From Aminithiophilus ramosus (GTDB taxonomy: Bacteria; Synergistota; Synergistia; Synergistales; Aminithiophilaceae): a stretch of 64,000 nt of DNA. Shown piece after piece: positions 56,322 to 64,000 of the stretch. Location: contig NZ_CP072943.1 in NCBI RefSeq assembly GCF_018069705.1, positions 744,001 through 808,000 of the forward strand. The letters are read 5' to 3'. The notes under the pieces were generated by a model, which worked only from the letters and a program-made list of their open reading frames with translations, had not been told where the DNA came from and searched no databases. How positions within the stretch are numbered: position 1 is the stretch's first letter; every line of letters begins with the position of its first letter. The translations under genes and the position numbers were made by a program.

Positions 56322-58136
56322 TTACGCCTCCGGCTGGAGGCCGTAGGCGGAAAGGCCCAGATCGGCCAGCTTGGCCTTTCCGGGAACGCCCTCTTCGTCC
56401 CACCCCCGGATCTCGTAGTAGGCCGGGAGCATCTCGCCCAGACGGCAGACCTGCCCCTTGGCAGGACCGGCAGGGACGGGATCGTTGAGAAGGCGCGGCG
56501 GCAACCGATCCTCTTCGGGACCAACGCCGGCCTTGAGGTTGAAGAGACGCTCCAGGTTCCAGATCCGCTCGCCGCAGCGGACGACTTCTTCGGCCGTATA
56601 GCCCGCCGCCGTGGCCGTCTCGAGCTGGGCCGCCACGTCGTCGGCTCCCAGAGCGAAGGTGACGAAAAGGCAGAGCCCCGCCGAATCGACGGCGGCCGTC
56701 AGGTCCTGGAAGGCCTTGGCCCAGAAGGGCTTCTCCTCGACGCTGGCCGGGTCGAGCTTCTGCGGCAGGCCCAGAATCTCCGGCGACGTCAGGTAGCCCC
56801 GGACGTGACAGCCGCCCCTGTTGGACGTGGCATATTCGAGCCCCATCCCCTGGAGAGTCCGGGGATCATAGGCGGGCATCTCCTGTTTCTTGACCGACAT
56901 GGAGAGTTCGGGATGTCCGTAGCGCTGGGCCATGCGGTAAGACCCCTCGGCGAGGACGTCGCCGAAGCCTTTCCGGTAGGCCGTGGCCTCCGTGAGAGCC
57001 ACGATGGCCTCGCCGTTGCCGAAGCTCAGATCCATGGCCGTCTCGTCTTTCGTGACGTAGCCCTTCTCGAAGAGCTCCATGGCGCAGCCGATGGTGCTCC
57101 CCATGGTGATCGTGTCCAGGCCCAGGTCGTTGCAGAGGAAATTGGCCCTCAAGACGACCTTCATGTCCGAGACGCCGCAGTGGGCGCCAAAAGACCAGGC
57201 CGTCTCGTATTCGGGGCCCTCTCCCTTTTTGCCGTCGACGTGGGTGACGCGGCCGCAGCGGGCCGTGCAGCTCATGCAACCCTTGGCGCGGATGAGGTAG
57301 TCGGCCGAAAGAGTCTCGCCGCTGATTCCCTCGGCCCCCTCGAACCAGGATTCCTGGAAGTTGCGCGTCGGCAGACCGCCGACGGAGTTGAGGATGTTGA
57401 CGAGGACATTCGTCCCGTAGGCGGGCAGGCCGCCGGAGGTGACGGGATTGGCGGCCAGCTTGTCACGGCACTGCCTGACGGCGTCCATGAAGGCCTTCCC
57501 GTCGGCCACCTTGACGCCCTTCGTCCCTCTGACGACGACGGCCTTGAGGTTTTTGCTTCCCATGACGGCGCCGACGCCGGTCCGTCCCGCAGCCCGATGC
57601 TTGTCGTTCATGATGCAGGCGAACTTGACGAGATTTTCTCCGGCAGGCCCGATGCAGGCCACCTTGGCCTCGGGATCGGTGGCCTCGACGAGGAAATCCG
57701 TCGTCTCGTCGACGTTCCGGCCCCAGAGGGACCCGGCGTCGCGCAACTCGACCTTATCGTTGTAGATGTAGAGATAGACGGGCTTCGGAGCCTTGCCCTC
57801 GAAGATGATCATGTCGTAGCCGGCGTATTTGAGCTCGCCGCCCCAGTAGCCTCCCGAATTGGAGGCGGCGATGGTCCCCGTGAGGGGCCCCTTGGTGACC
57901 ACCTCGTAGCGTCCGCCCGACGTGGCCAAAGTCCCCGTAAGAGGCCCCGTCACGAAGAAAAGCTTGTTCTCCGGCGAAAGGGCATCGACGGTGGGATCGA
58001 CTTCGTCGACGAAGTATTTCGTCCCCAGGCCGCGGGCCCCGATGAAGTCCCGGGCGTCGTCCTTGCGCAACGCCTCGACGGAGAAAGTCCCCAGAGAGAG
58101 GTTCACGCGGAGGACCTTATTCATCCATCCGTACAT
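56322..58136 (-). CDS. aor: Tungsten-type aldehyde:ferredoxin oxidoreductase
   Basis: 604 aa, full AOR length. [10 protein letters not shown] near residue 33, [19 protein letters not shown] near 71, [20 protein letters not shown] near 185. The [4Fe-4S] ligands fit Cys287, Cys290, Cys294 (CMSCTARC) and Cys489 (SAGLCLF), nearly the same numbers as Pyrococcus AOR. It oxidises aldehydes to acids, or reduces acids, at a pterin-tungsten (or molybdenum) site. ATG 58136 shares a base with the ferredoxin stop (TGATG), so the two are coupled. The substrate is not readable. Confidence 0.95.
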   Translation of the reverse strand: MYGWMNKVLRVNLSLGTFSVEALRKDDARDFIGARGLGTKYFVDEVDPTVDALSPENKLFFVTGPLTGTLATSGGRYEVVTKGPLTGTIAASNSGGYWGGELKYAGYDMIIFEGKAPKPVYLYIYNDKVELRDAGSLWGRNVDETTDFLVEATDPEAKVACIGPAGENLVKFACIMNDKHRAAGRTGVGAVMGSKNLKAVVVRGTKGVKVADGKAFMDAVRQCRDKLAANPVTSGGLPAYGTNVLVNILNSVGGLPTRNFQESWFEGAEGISGETLSADYLIRAKGCMSCTARCGRVTHVDGKKGEGPEYETAWSFGAHCGVSDMKVVLRANFLCNDLGLDTITMGSTIGCAMELFEKGYVTKDETAMDLSFGNGEAIVALTEATAYRKGFGDVLAEGSYRMAQRYGHPELSMSVKKQEMPAYDPRTLQGMGLEYATSNRGGCHVRGYLTSPEILGLPQKLDPASVEEKPFWAKAFQDLTAAVDSAGLCLFVTFALGADDVAAQLETATAAGYTAEEVVRCGERIWNLERLFNLKAGVGPEEDRLPPRLLNDPVPAGPAKGQVCRLGEMLPAYYEIRGWDEEGVPGKAKLADLGLSAYGLQPEA

Positions 58137-58612
58137 CAGTCCGTCACCTCCTGGGCGATCTGGGCGAACTTGCGTGAGAACATCTTCTTCCTCTCGAGGG
58201 CCACCGTGTCGGCGGGAAGGAATTCCAGGGCCTTGGTGGGGCAGAAGGCCACACACTGAGGATCGCCACCGCACTGATCGCACTTGATGGCCATTTTCTT
58301 CTCGCGGTGGTAGGCCATGTTGCCGAAGGGGCAGGCGTGGACGCACATCCGGCAGCCGATGCACTTTTCCCCGTCGACGACGACGACGTTGTCCTCGTCT
58401 CGCGAAAGGGCACCCACCTTGCAGACGGCGACGCAGGGCGCGTCGTCACACTGCTGACAGGCCATGGGAACGTTGACGCCTCCCTCGAAGCGATAGACCG
58501 ACATCCGAGCCAGGGCGGGACGGAACTCGCCCTCTTTGGCCATGGAACAGGCCAGCTCGCAGCTGCCGCATCCGATACACTTCTCGGGTGAAAGAAGCAG
58601 CACCTTTTCCAT
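58136..58612 (-). CDS. Four-cluster ferredoxin-like electron-transfer subunit
   Basis: 158 aa of the DmsB/HycB-like type. Cysteine clusters [38 protein letters not shown] and [14 protein letters not shown] suggest up to four [4Fe-4S] centres. It lies directly before, and is translationally coupled to, the AOR gene, so it very likely passes AOR electrons on to the NuoEFG-like proteins upstream. Confidence 0.93.
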   Translation of the reverse strand: MEKVLLLSPEKCIGCGSCELACSMAKEGEFRPALARMSVYRFEGGVNVPMACQQCDDAPCVAVCKVGALSRDEDNVVVVDGEKCIGCRMCVHACPFGNMAYHREKKMAIKCDQCGGDPQCVAFCPTKALEFLPADTVALERKKMFSRKFAQIAQEVTD

Positions 58613-58714
58613 CAGACCCGATTCCCCCTTTTCTTCACCGGCACGGGACCGGCTCCAGACATTCCGAAACGTTTCCCCGCCCCCTGTCGGCTGCCTCCGA
58701 TCAGGGAACGTCCG

Positions 58715-59449
58715 TCAGCGAAGGCCTCCCGTGAAAGAAGCCGCGAAAACCCGCTTCCGGCAGCGCTCGCAGATTCTCTCCTTCTCGTCCTCCTCTCCCA
58801 GAAACTCGAGCTGTTCTTCCGTGGCGAAGGGCTCGCCGCAGAGGGAACAGCGCAGCAGCTCGAAGGTCCGCCCCCAGATGAGGCGCCGATCCTCCGATTC
58901 CTCCATGACGATATGTCCCGTCGGACAGACCTTGGCGCAGGCGCCGCAGCCGATGCAGGCCGAGGGAGGCTCCTCGTAGGGACCGCCCACCTTGCGCTCC
59001 CAGCCGCGGAAGCCGAAGGACAGACAGCCCGTGGCCTCCTCCTCGCAGGCCCGAACGCAGCGTCCACAGTAGATGCAGCTATCGCGCTCGCCCTCGGGCA
59101 GACGGCCGAAGCCGACGGCACCGTAACGGCGGGCCACGTCGACGATCTCCTCCGCGTGAGGAGATCGGTCCAGGAGAAGGCCCAGGACGAAACGGCGGGC
59201 CCGGGCCACCGGCTCCGTCTCCGTCTCGACGATGAGGCCCTCGGCGACGGGGAACATGCAGGAGGCGACGAGGCGCCGTCTCCCCCTCTGTTCCACTTCG
59301 ACCATGCAGAGGCGGCAGCTCCCCTCGGGAGACAGGCCCGCGTGGTGACAAAGAGTGGGGATTTCGACGCCGAGGCTTCGGGCCGCCTCGAGGACCGTCG
59401 TCCCCGGGGCGACGGTTAACTCCTTTCCGTTGATCGTGATGGTGACCAT
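58715..59449 (-). CDS. NuoG/HydA-N-terminal-like iron-sulfur adaptor, without catalytic domain
   Basis: 244 aa. Residues 1-~80 plant-type [2Fe-2S] (TLCHHAGLSPEGSCRLC, then ASCMFPV). Next come CIYCGRCVRAC and, near residue 160, CIGCGACAKVCPTG. The C-terminus has CSLCGEPF and CERCRKR, a further two-CxxC site. There is no molybdopterin or [FeFe]-hydrogenase H-cluster domain after it, so it is an adaptor. ATG 59449 follows GGAGGTGAG, five bases behind nuoF. 102 bases separate it from the ferredoxin gene; no feature seen there. Confidence 0.9.
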   Translation of the reverse strand: MVTITINGKELTVAPGTTVLEAARSLGVEIPTLCHHAGLSPEGSCRLCMVEVEQRGRRRLVASCMFPVAEGLIVETETEPVARARRFVLGLLLDRSPHAEEIVDVARRYGAVGFGRLPEGERDSCIYCGRCVRACEEEATGCLSFGFRGWERKVGGPYEEPPSACIGCGACAKVCPTGHIVMEESEDRRLIWGRTFELLRCSLCGEPFATEEQLEFLGEEDEKERICERCRKRVFAASFTGGLR

Positions 59450-59454
59450 GTCCC

Positions 59455-61305
59455 TCACCTCCCGACGCGAATGGCCTGGAAGGGACAGGCCTCGTGACAC
59501 TTGCCGCAGAGGATGCACGCCGTCGCGTCGATGACGTAGGGCTCTCCCTTTCGACCCGCCACGGCCCCGGCGGGGCAGACGGAGGCACAGAGACCGCAGC
59601 TTCTGCAGGACGTCTCGTCGACGACGAAGTGGAAAAGCCCCCGGCAGACACCGGACCGGCAGAAACCCTCCCTCTCGTGCTCGTCGTACTCCTCGGGGAA
59701 GTAGCGCAACGTCGAGAGGACGGGGTTAGCCGCCGACTGGCCCAGGCCGCAGAGAGCCGTGTCGCGCAGGTTTTCGGCCAGGAAGCGGAGAAGATCGACG
59801 TCTCCGGGGCGGCCCTTGCCCGACGTGAGGTCTTTCAGAATCGCCTCCATCTGCTTGAGCCCCTCGCGGCAAGGCGTGCACTTGCCGCAGGACTCCTCGA
59901 CGAGAAAGGAGACGAAGTAGCGGGCCACGTCGACCATGCAGGTCCTGTCGTCCATGACGATCATGCCGCCTGACCCCATGATGGAACCGGCGTCGTCGAG
60001 GCTGTCGAAATCGACGGGAAGATCGAGGCTCGCCTCGGGGAGACAGCCTCCGGAAGGGCCTCCCGTCTGGACGGCCTTGAAATGCCGCCCCCTGTCCATG
60101 CCTCCGCCGATGTCGAAGATGATCTCCCTCAGGGTCATCCCCATGGGGACTTCGACCAGCCCCGTGTTCCGGACCTTGCCGACGAGGGAGAAGACCTTCG
60201 TCCCCGGACTTCCCTCCGTCCCCAGCGAGAGGAAGGCCTCGACGCCGTCGGAGAGAAGGAGAGGGACGTTGGCCCAGGTCTCGACATTGTTGAGCACCGT
60301 CGGACAGTCCCAGATGCCCCTGTCGGTGGAACGGATGTATTTGACGCGAGGCGTTCCGGGCCGCCCCTCGATGGAGGCCATGAGAGCCGTCGACTCGCCG
60401 CAGACGAAAGCGCCCCCTCCGCGACAGATCTCGAGATCGAAGGAGAAACCCGACCCGAGGATGTCGGGCCCCAGAAGCCCCAGGCGACGGGCCTCGCCGA
60501 TAGCCCGACGGAGGGCCTTCACGGCCAGAGGATATTCGTTGCGGACGTAAATGAAGCCCTGTTCCGATCCGATGGCGTAGGCTCCGATGATCATTCCTTC
60601 GACGAGGCTGTGAGGGTCTCCCTCCATGAGACTCCTGTCCATGAAGGCTCCGGGATCTCCCTCGTCGCCGTTGGCGAGGATATACTTGGGGCTTCCCTGA
60701 GCCTTGCGGCAGGCCTCCCATTTCCGTCCCGCCGGAAAACCGCCGCCACCTCGTCCTCTCAGGCCCGATCGGACGACGGCGTCGACGACGGCCTGAGGCT
60801 CCATCGTCAGAGCACGGGCCAATCCCCCGTAGCCGCCCTGGACGATGTAATCCTCGATGCTGTCGGGATCGACGAAACCGCAGTTGGCCAGGACCTTCTT
60901 CCTCTGCCTCCGATAGAAGGGAAGGGTCTCGACATGGGGAAAGAGTTCTTTTCCCTCGCGGTAGAGAAGCCTCTCGACGACACCCCCCTCAAGGACGGTG
61001 ACGCGAAGAATCTCCTCGGCATCCTGCGGCTGGACGTGGCCGTAGAGAAGGCCCGAAGGATGAACGGTGACGAGAGGCCCCCTCTCGCAGAAGCCCTGAC
61101 AGCCGGTGCGGACCAGATCAAGAGAGACCTCCAGGTCCAGCCCCATCCGGTCGGCCGCCTCCTGCAGCGCCCTGTGGACATCGGCGCTGCCCGAGGCGAG
61201 ACAGCCCGGCCCCCCGCAGACACAGAGGCGATGAGGCGCCTTTCTCCTCTCGCGCAGAGAACGGCGCAACGCCTCAAGAGAGACAAAGTCGGCAAGGGCC
61301 GTCAT
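59455..61305 (-). CDS. nuoF: NuoF/HydB-like NAD(H)- and flavin-binding subunit
   Basis: 616 aa. N-terminal thioredoxin-like [2Fe-2S] with CVCGGPGC (~28-35) and TGCQGFC (~66-72). Core: FMN site [18 protein letters not shown] near 150, NAD site [19 protein letters not shown] near 270, GRPGTPR, and [4Fe-4S] [12 protein letters not shown] near 455. C-terminal 2x[4Fe-4S]: [14 protein letters not shown] and [14 protein letters not shown]. This is the domain order of HydB/HndC/Bfu-type flavin subunits used for electron bifurcation. ATG 61305 overlaps the nuoE stop. Confidence 0.95.
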   Translation of the reverse strand: MTALADFVSLEALRRSLRERRKAPHRLCVCGGPGCLASGSADVHRALQEAADRMGLDLEVSLDLVRTGCQGFCERGPLVTVHPSGLLYGHVQPQDAEEILRVTVLEGGVVERLLYREGKELFPHVETLPFYRRQRKKVLANCGFVDPDSIEDYIVQGGYGGLARALTMEPQAVVDAVVRSGLRGRGGGGFPAGRKWEACRKAQGSPKYILANGDEGDPGAFMDRSLMEGDPHSLVEGMIIGAYAIGSEQGFIYVRNEYPLAVKALRRAIGEARRLGLLGPDILGSGFSFDLEICRGGGAFVCGESTALMASIEGRPGTPRVKYIRSTDRGIWDCPTVLNNVETWANVPLLLSDGVEAFLSLGTEGSPGTKVFSLVGKVRNTGLVEVPMGMTLREIIFDIGGGMDRGRHFKAVQTGGPSGGCLPEASLDLPVDFDSLDDAGSIMGSGGMIVMDDRTCMVDVARYFVSFLVEESCGKCTPCREGLKQMEAILKDLTSGKGRPGDVDLLRFLAENLRDTALCGLGQSAANPVLSTLRYFPEEYDEHEREGFCRSGVCRGLFHFVVDETSCRSCGLCASVCPAGAVAGRKGEPYVIDATACILCGKCHEACPFQAIRVGR

Positions 61306-61757
61306 GACCGTCGCTCCCTTTCGAGGATCTCGCCGAGGCGACCGGCCGACTTGCCGTAGACCTGATCCTCGACGGTGAAAACGGGGGCCAGGGCACAGGC
61401 CCCGAGACAGTTGACCGTCTCCAGCGTGAACTGGCCGTCGGCCGTCGTTCCGCCCACGGCCACCCCCAGCTCCTTTTCGAGCGCGTCCAGCAGAGCTCCG
61501 GCCCCGCGGAGATGGCAGGCCGTGCCGGTACAGACTTTGATCGATTTTCTTCCTTTTGGGGTGAGACTGAAGGCCTTGTAGAAGGTGGCGACGGCGTAGA
61601 CGCGGCTCTCGGAGACGGACAGATAGCGCGCCACCTCGGCCAGCGCGGGACGGGGAAGGTAACGGAAACGTTCCTGGAGATCCTGCAGAATGGGTAGGAG
61701 AAACCGTTCCTCGCGGCCATAGGCCTCGAGAATCCCTTTGACGGCATCGGTATCCAT
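61302..61757 (-). CDS. nuoE: NuoE/HydC-like thioredoxin-fold [2Fe-2S] subunit
   Basis: 151 aa, normal length. N-terminal helices ([39 protein letters not shown]), then [2Fe-2S] ligands in [12 protein letters not shown] and [13 protein letters not shown]. Partner of NuoF. Start ATG 61757, ten bases after GAGGGGG. First gene of the nuoE-nuoF-adaptor-ferredoxin-aor set. A TAGAAT at 61858-61853 (minus) could be a -10, without a well-placed -35. Confidence 0.93.
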   Translation of the reverse strand: MDTDAVKGILEAYGREERFLLPILQDLQERFRYLPRPALAEVARYLSVSESRVYAVATFYKAFSLTPKGRKSIKVCTGTACHLRGAGALLDALEKELGVAVGGTTADGQFTLETVNCLGACALAPVFTVEDQVYGKSAGRLGEILERERRS

Positions 61758-61914
61758 ATCACACTGCCCCCTCGAAACAGGGTCCCCGGCCGGGACCGTC
61801 GGAAATATCCGTTCTTTTAACTGGCTGAAGAAAGGACCCTTTCCAATTCTCATTCTAGCACACTTTATACAGATCAAGCCCCTTTTTTCGCGAATTTTTC
61901 AGATCAAAAAAACG

Positions 61915-61933
61915 AAAAAAGACCCTAAGGGTC
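61915..61933 (-). terminator. Intrinsic terminator upstream of nuoE
   Basis: Minus strand GACCC-TTA-GGGTC followed by TTTTTTCGTTTTTTT. One of the few canonical stem plus T-tract sites in the window, but no gene is found on this strand just upstream; it may be an attenuator for nuoE or the end of a small RNA. Confidence 0.55.
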
Positions 61934-62106
61934 GGCTTTCACCTGACGTAGGCGGAATTTCCGTCGACGACGAGCCTTCTTTTCCATCCCAAGTCCCGCA
62001 AAGCCCCCGTCGCAAGTCGTCGTGAGGAGGCCGGACCGGTCCGCCCACCTCGCCGGGAGAGACCGCCGTCGACATGGAATTGAAAGGGCTTCTTGGCTTT
62101 ACCCTT
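61934..62106 (-). other. Gene-free leader or small-RNA candidate between the GGDEF gene and nuoE
   Basis: Part of the 455-base gap 61758-62212. On the minus strand TACAAT (62118-62113) is a good -10 (no clear -35), giving a transcript of about 190 nt ending at the T-tract terminator. It contains CGACGAC, which can pair with GTCGTCG 45 bases on, and AAGGGT near the start, which can pair with ACCCTT at the terminator. I recognise no known riboswitch core. An open frame ending YVR at 61944 has no upstream start codon, so I do not call it a gene. Confidence 0.25.
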
Positions 62107-62212
62107 CTTTTCATTGTACCATTGAGAAAATTTTTGTTTTTGTGGAGACGGAAAATGACCCTCCCCGTCCTGGAATCGATTCTCTTGAGTCTACCTCTGG
62201 AGGTGTGCCTGC

Positions 62213-64000
62213 GTGGCCGAACGGAGAAAAAGGCGCAACGGGAAAAACCCGGGACGCTCCTCTTACGGCTCTTCCCGAAAGGACACGGACAGTCTCTCCT
62301 TCATCGGAAGAAGGCTCTCCTCTCCGAGCGGTTCCAAAGGAGCTCTCTGCCTCGCCTTCCTTCTCTCCCTTCTCTCCCTTCTCGTCCTCAACGCCTCGCC
62401 TCTTTCGGCCTTGGAAAGGCTCATCCGCTACGGAATGATGGAGCTCCCACCCCTTTTTTTCAAAGGTGAGGGGGGACGTTACGAAGGGTATTTCCCCGAT
62501 CTCCTCGAGCTCCTCGCCGAGGGCGAGCCCTGGCGTATCTCCCTCGTCGAGGGACACGGCGATGAACTGCTGTCCATGCTCGAAAGGGGAGAACTCGATC
62601 TGTTGAGCATGGCCTCCACTCTGGCCCTGGAGAGGCGCGTCGATTTCGCCGACGTCCATCACTATGCCACCTGGTACACTTTCTTCACCCGTGACGACAG
62701 AGAGATCCTGGCCTTTCAGGACCTCGACGGGAAAAGGCTTTCCATCCAGGGCGGCTTCTATGCCCTCTACGAGCTGCGACGCATCCTCGACAGGCTCGCC
62801 GTCGCCTGCGAAATCGTCGAGACGAGGACGATGCACGAGGCCCTCGGCCTGCTTCGCCGCGGCGACGTCGACGTCTGCGCCGCCGAACAGATGACGACGG
62901 CCAACCTCGTCCGCCGTTACGGCCTAAGGAGAAGCCCCGTCATCTTCGCGCCGTCGCGCATCGTCTTCGCCACGACAAAGGGGAAAAACGGCGATCTTCT
63001 GGCAAGGCTCGACGAGAAGCTGGCCCTTCTCCAGTCCCATCCTCTCTCTCCTCTCAAAAACCTTCAGCGCCGCTGGTTCTACGACGAGGAGTTCGCCTTT
63101 TTCCCCTCCTGGGCCCTTTCGGCCTTCGTCATCGGTTTTCTGCTCCTCGGCCTCGCCCTCCTGTGCCTCATCGCCGTCTACAGGAAGGACAGGGTCATCG
63201 GCCAAAGGAACGAAGAGCTGGAAGAACACCTCGCCCTGGAGCGATTCCTCGCCGAGGCGGCGCAGCTCCTCCTCTCCAGCGGCGTCGGGGAGGAGGAGCT
63301 GCGCGAGGCCTTCGCCCGCGTCGGAGAGATGACACGAGCCCGCAGGCTTCTCCTCCTGCGAAGCTCCCTCTCGACAGAGCGTCGCCGCTTTCTGGAGATC
63401 CGCTACGCCTACGGCTCTCCCGAGCCCCCGCTCCCTTCGGAGGGCCTCGAAGAGGGAAAGGTCTTCGTCGACGACGTTCCGGTAGAATGGCTCACGGAAC
63501 TGAACCGCAAAAAGATCGTCGAGGACGGCCTTCCGGAGCCCTCGTCGGGTGAGACCTCGTTCCCCCGCGCCGACGAGGGACGATTCTCCTTCTGCGCCCT
63601 CTGCGCGGGGAACCACCTCTGGGGAGCCTTGGCCTTTCAGCCTCTATCGGGACGAGGCCGGGAGAGGACGGAGGCCCTGCTCAGGACCCTTTCGGAGATG
63701 ATCTCGGCCCATCTTCTCCGCCGCAAGGAGGCACGACGCCTTCTGCGGCGGGCGACGACGGACGATCTGACGGGATTGCCCAACAGGAAGGTCTTCTTCG
63801 AGTCCCTCGAACGAGAGACGGCCCGGGCCCTCCGTCACGGGCGCCCTCTTTCCGTCATCCTCTGCGACATCGACTTCTTCAAATCCGTCAACGACACCTA
63901 CGGCCACGACAGCGGCGACAAGGTCCTGCGCCAACTGGCCCGACGGCTGCGGAAATCCCTGCGGGCCGAAGATCTACCGGCCCGTCTTGGAGGCGAGGAG
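62213..64000 (+). CDS. Membrane GGDEF protein with periplasmic amino-acid-binding-like sensor (3' end cut)
   Basis: 596 codons to the edge. After a basic N-terminal stretch, a helix near 46-66 (LCLAFLLSLLSLLVLNASPL) leads to a type 3 solute-binding domain (~70-285: RYGMMELPPLFF, GYFPDLLELL, LLSMASTLALERRVDFADV). A second helix is near 302-325, then a GAF-like linker and the GGDEF domain (TTDDLTGLPNRKVFFESLE near 510; FKSVNDTYGHDSGDKVL). The window ends inside the signature, RLGGEE, so a GGEEF diguanylate cyclase is expected. Start GTG 62213 follows GGAGGTG. It likely turns a periplasmic ligand into c-di-GMP output. Confidence 0.9.
   Translation, partial: MAERRKRRNGKNPGRSSYGSSRKDTDSLSFIGRRLSSPSGSKGALCLAFLLSLLSLLVLNASPLSALERLIRYGMMELPPLFFKGEGGRYEGYFPDLLELLAEGEPWRISLVEGHGDELLSMLERGELDLLSMASTLALERRVDFADVHHYATWYTFFTRDDREILAFQDLDGKRLSIQGGFYALYELRRILDRLAVACEIVETRTMHEALGLLRRGDVDVCAAEQMTTANLVRRYGLRRSPVIFAPSRIVFATTKGKNGDLLARLDEKLALLQSHPLSPLKNLQRRWFYDEEFAFFPSWALSAFVIGFLLLGLALLCLIAVYRKDRVIGQRNEELEEHLALERFLAEAAQLLLSSGVGEEELREAFARVGEMTRARRLLLLRSSLSTERRRFLEIRYAYGSPEPPLPSEGLEEGKVFVDDVPVEWLTELNRKKIVEDGLPEPSSGETSFPRADEGRFSFCALCAGNHLWGALAFQPLSGRGRERTEALLRTLSEMISAHLLRRKEARRLLRRATTDDLTGLPNRKVFFESLERETARALRHGRPLSVILCDIDFFKSVNDTYGHDSGDKVLRQLARRLRKSLRAEDLPARLGGEE

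Noticed and set aside
61899-62114. 71-codon minus-strand frame upstream of nuoE
   Set aside because: It reads through the intrinsic terminator at 61933-61915, has no ribosome site and has no recognisable motif.
61944-62190. Another minus frame ending WKRRLVVDGNSAYVR before the same terminator
   Set aside because: Codon use is host-like, but there is no ATG or GTG in frame after the upstream stop, so it cannot start except at late TTG codons.

Overview
The window is about 64 kb of GC-rich bacterial chromosome, densely packed with genes in short operons whose stop and start codons overlap (ATGA, GTGA). The gene set suggests an anaerobic, amino-acid-fermenting member of the Synergistota. The evidence is a branched-chain amino-acid ABC transporter, a tungsten-type aldehyde:ferredoxin oxidoreductase with NuoEFG-like electron carriers, oxygen-independent corrin synthesis, selenium genes, and an exported cysteine protease ending in a Gly/Cys-hydrophobic-basic tail like the Synerg-CTERM sorting signal. 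This placement is inference from gene content; no rRNA gene lies in the window.

Layout. 1-2.2 kb: 5' part of selA (minus), then pncA and the selenium-linked yedF (plus). 2.2-5.8 kb (minus): lepA, hemW and an unknown 191-aa gene. 6.0-16.2 kb (plus): ten-gene purine operon purC-S-Q-L-F-M-N-H-D-E behind a TTGACA-type promoter. 16.3-17.6 kb: radical SAM protein fused to an acetyltransferase domain. 17.7-22.5 kb (minus): livJ-H-M-G-F with a strong promoter. 22.7-25.4 kb (plus): a universal stress protein and typA.

25.5-44.9 kb (plus): a cobalamin riboswitch followed by a run of 20 genes. They are an exported cobaltochelatase (cbiK), a corrinoid-type ABC transporter (btuC, btuD, btuF), the anaerobic corrin-ring genes (cbiC, D, E, T, F, G-H fusion, J, L), an unassigned membrane protein, and the whole glutamyl-tRNA-to-uroporphyrinogen-III route (hemA, precorrin-2 dehydrogenase, hemC, cobA-hemD fusion, hemL, hemB) with cbiP. 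A second cluster at 51.1-55.3 kb (minus) adds cbiA, cbiB, cobD and a flavodoxin-ferredoxin protein. Together they cover nearly all steps from glutamyl-tRNA to adenosylcobinamide phosphate. The corrinoid adenosyltransferase and the nucleotide-loop genes (cobU/S/T) are not here, nor is any heme-branch enzyme of the classical pathway.

44.9-51.1 kb holds an exported cyclophilin, a frameshifted ISL3-family insertion sequence with recognisable terminal inverted repeats, an unknown gene, the secreted papain-like protease beside a chagasin-type inhibitor lipoprotein, and a small Cys-motif protein. 55.6 kb: lemA. 56.3-61.8 kb (minus): nuoE, nuoF, an iron-sulfur adaptor, a four-cluster ferredoxin and the aldehyde oxidoreductase, together a likely multi-subunit aldehyde:ferredoxin/NAD oxidoreductase. 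62.2-64 kb: a periplasmic-sensor GGDEF protein cut by the window edge.

The most interesting items are the aldehyde oxidoreductase/NuoEFG set, the signal-peptide-bearing CbiK as the only cobaltochelatase next to a riboswitch and BtuFCD, the unassigned membrane protein and the flavodoxin-ferredoxin inside the corrin operons, the protease-inhibitor pair, the radical SAM-GNAT fusion, and a terminator-bounded leader without a gene between nuoE and the GGDEF gene. Several intergenic regions carry very long perfect hairpins without a U-tract.
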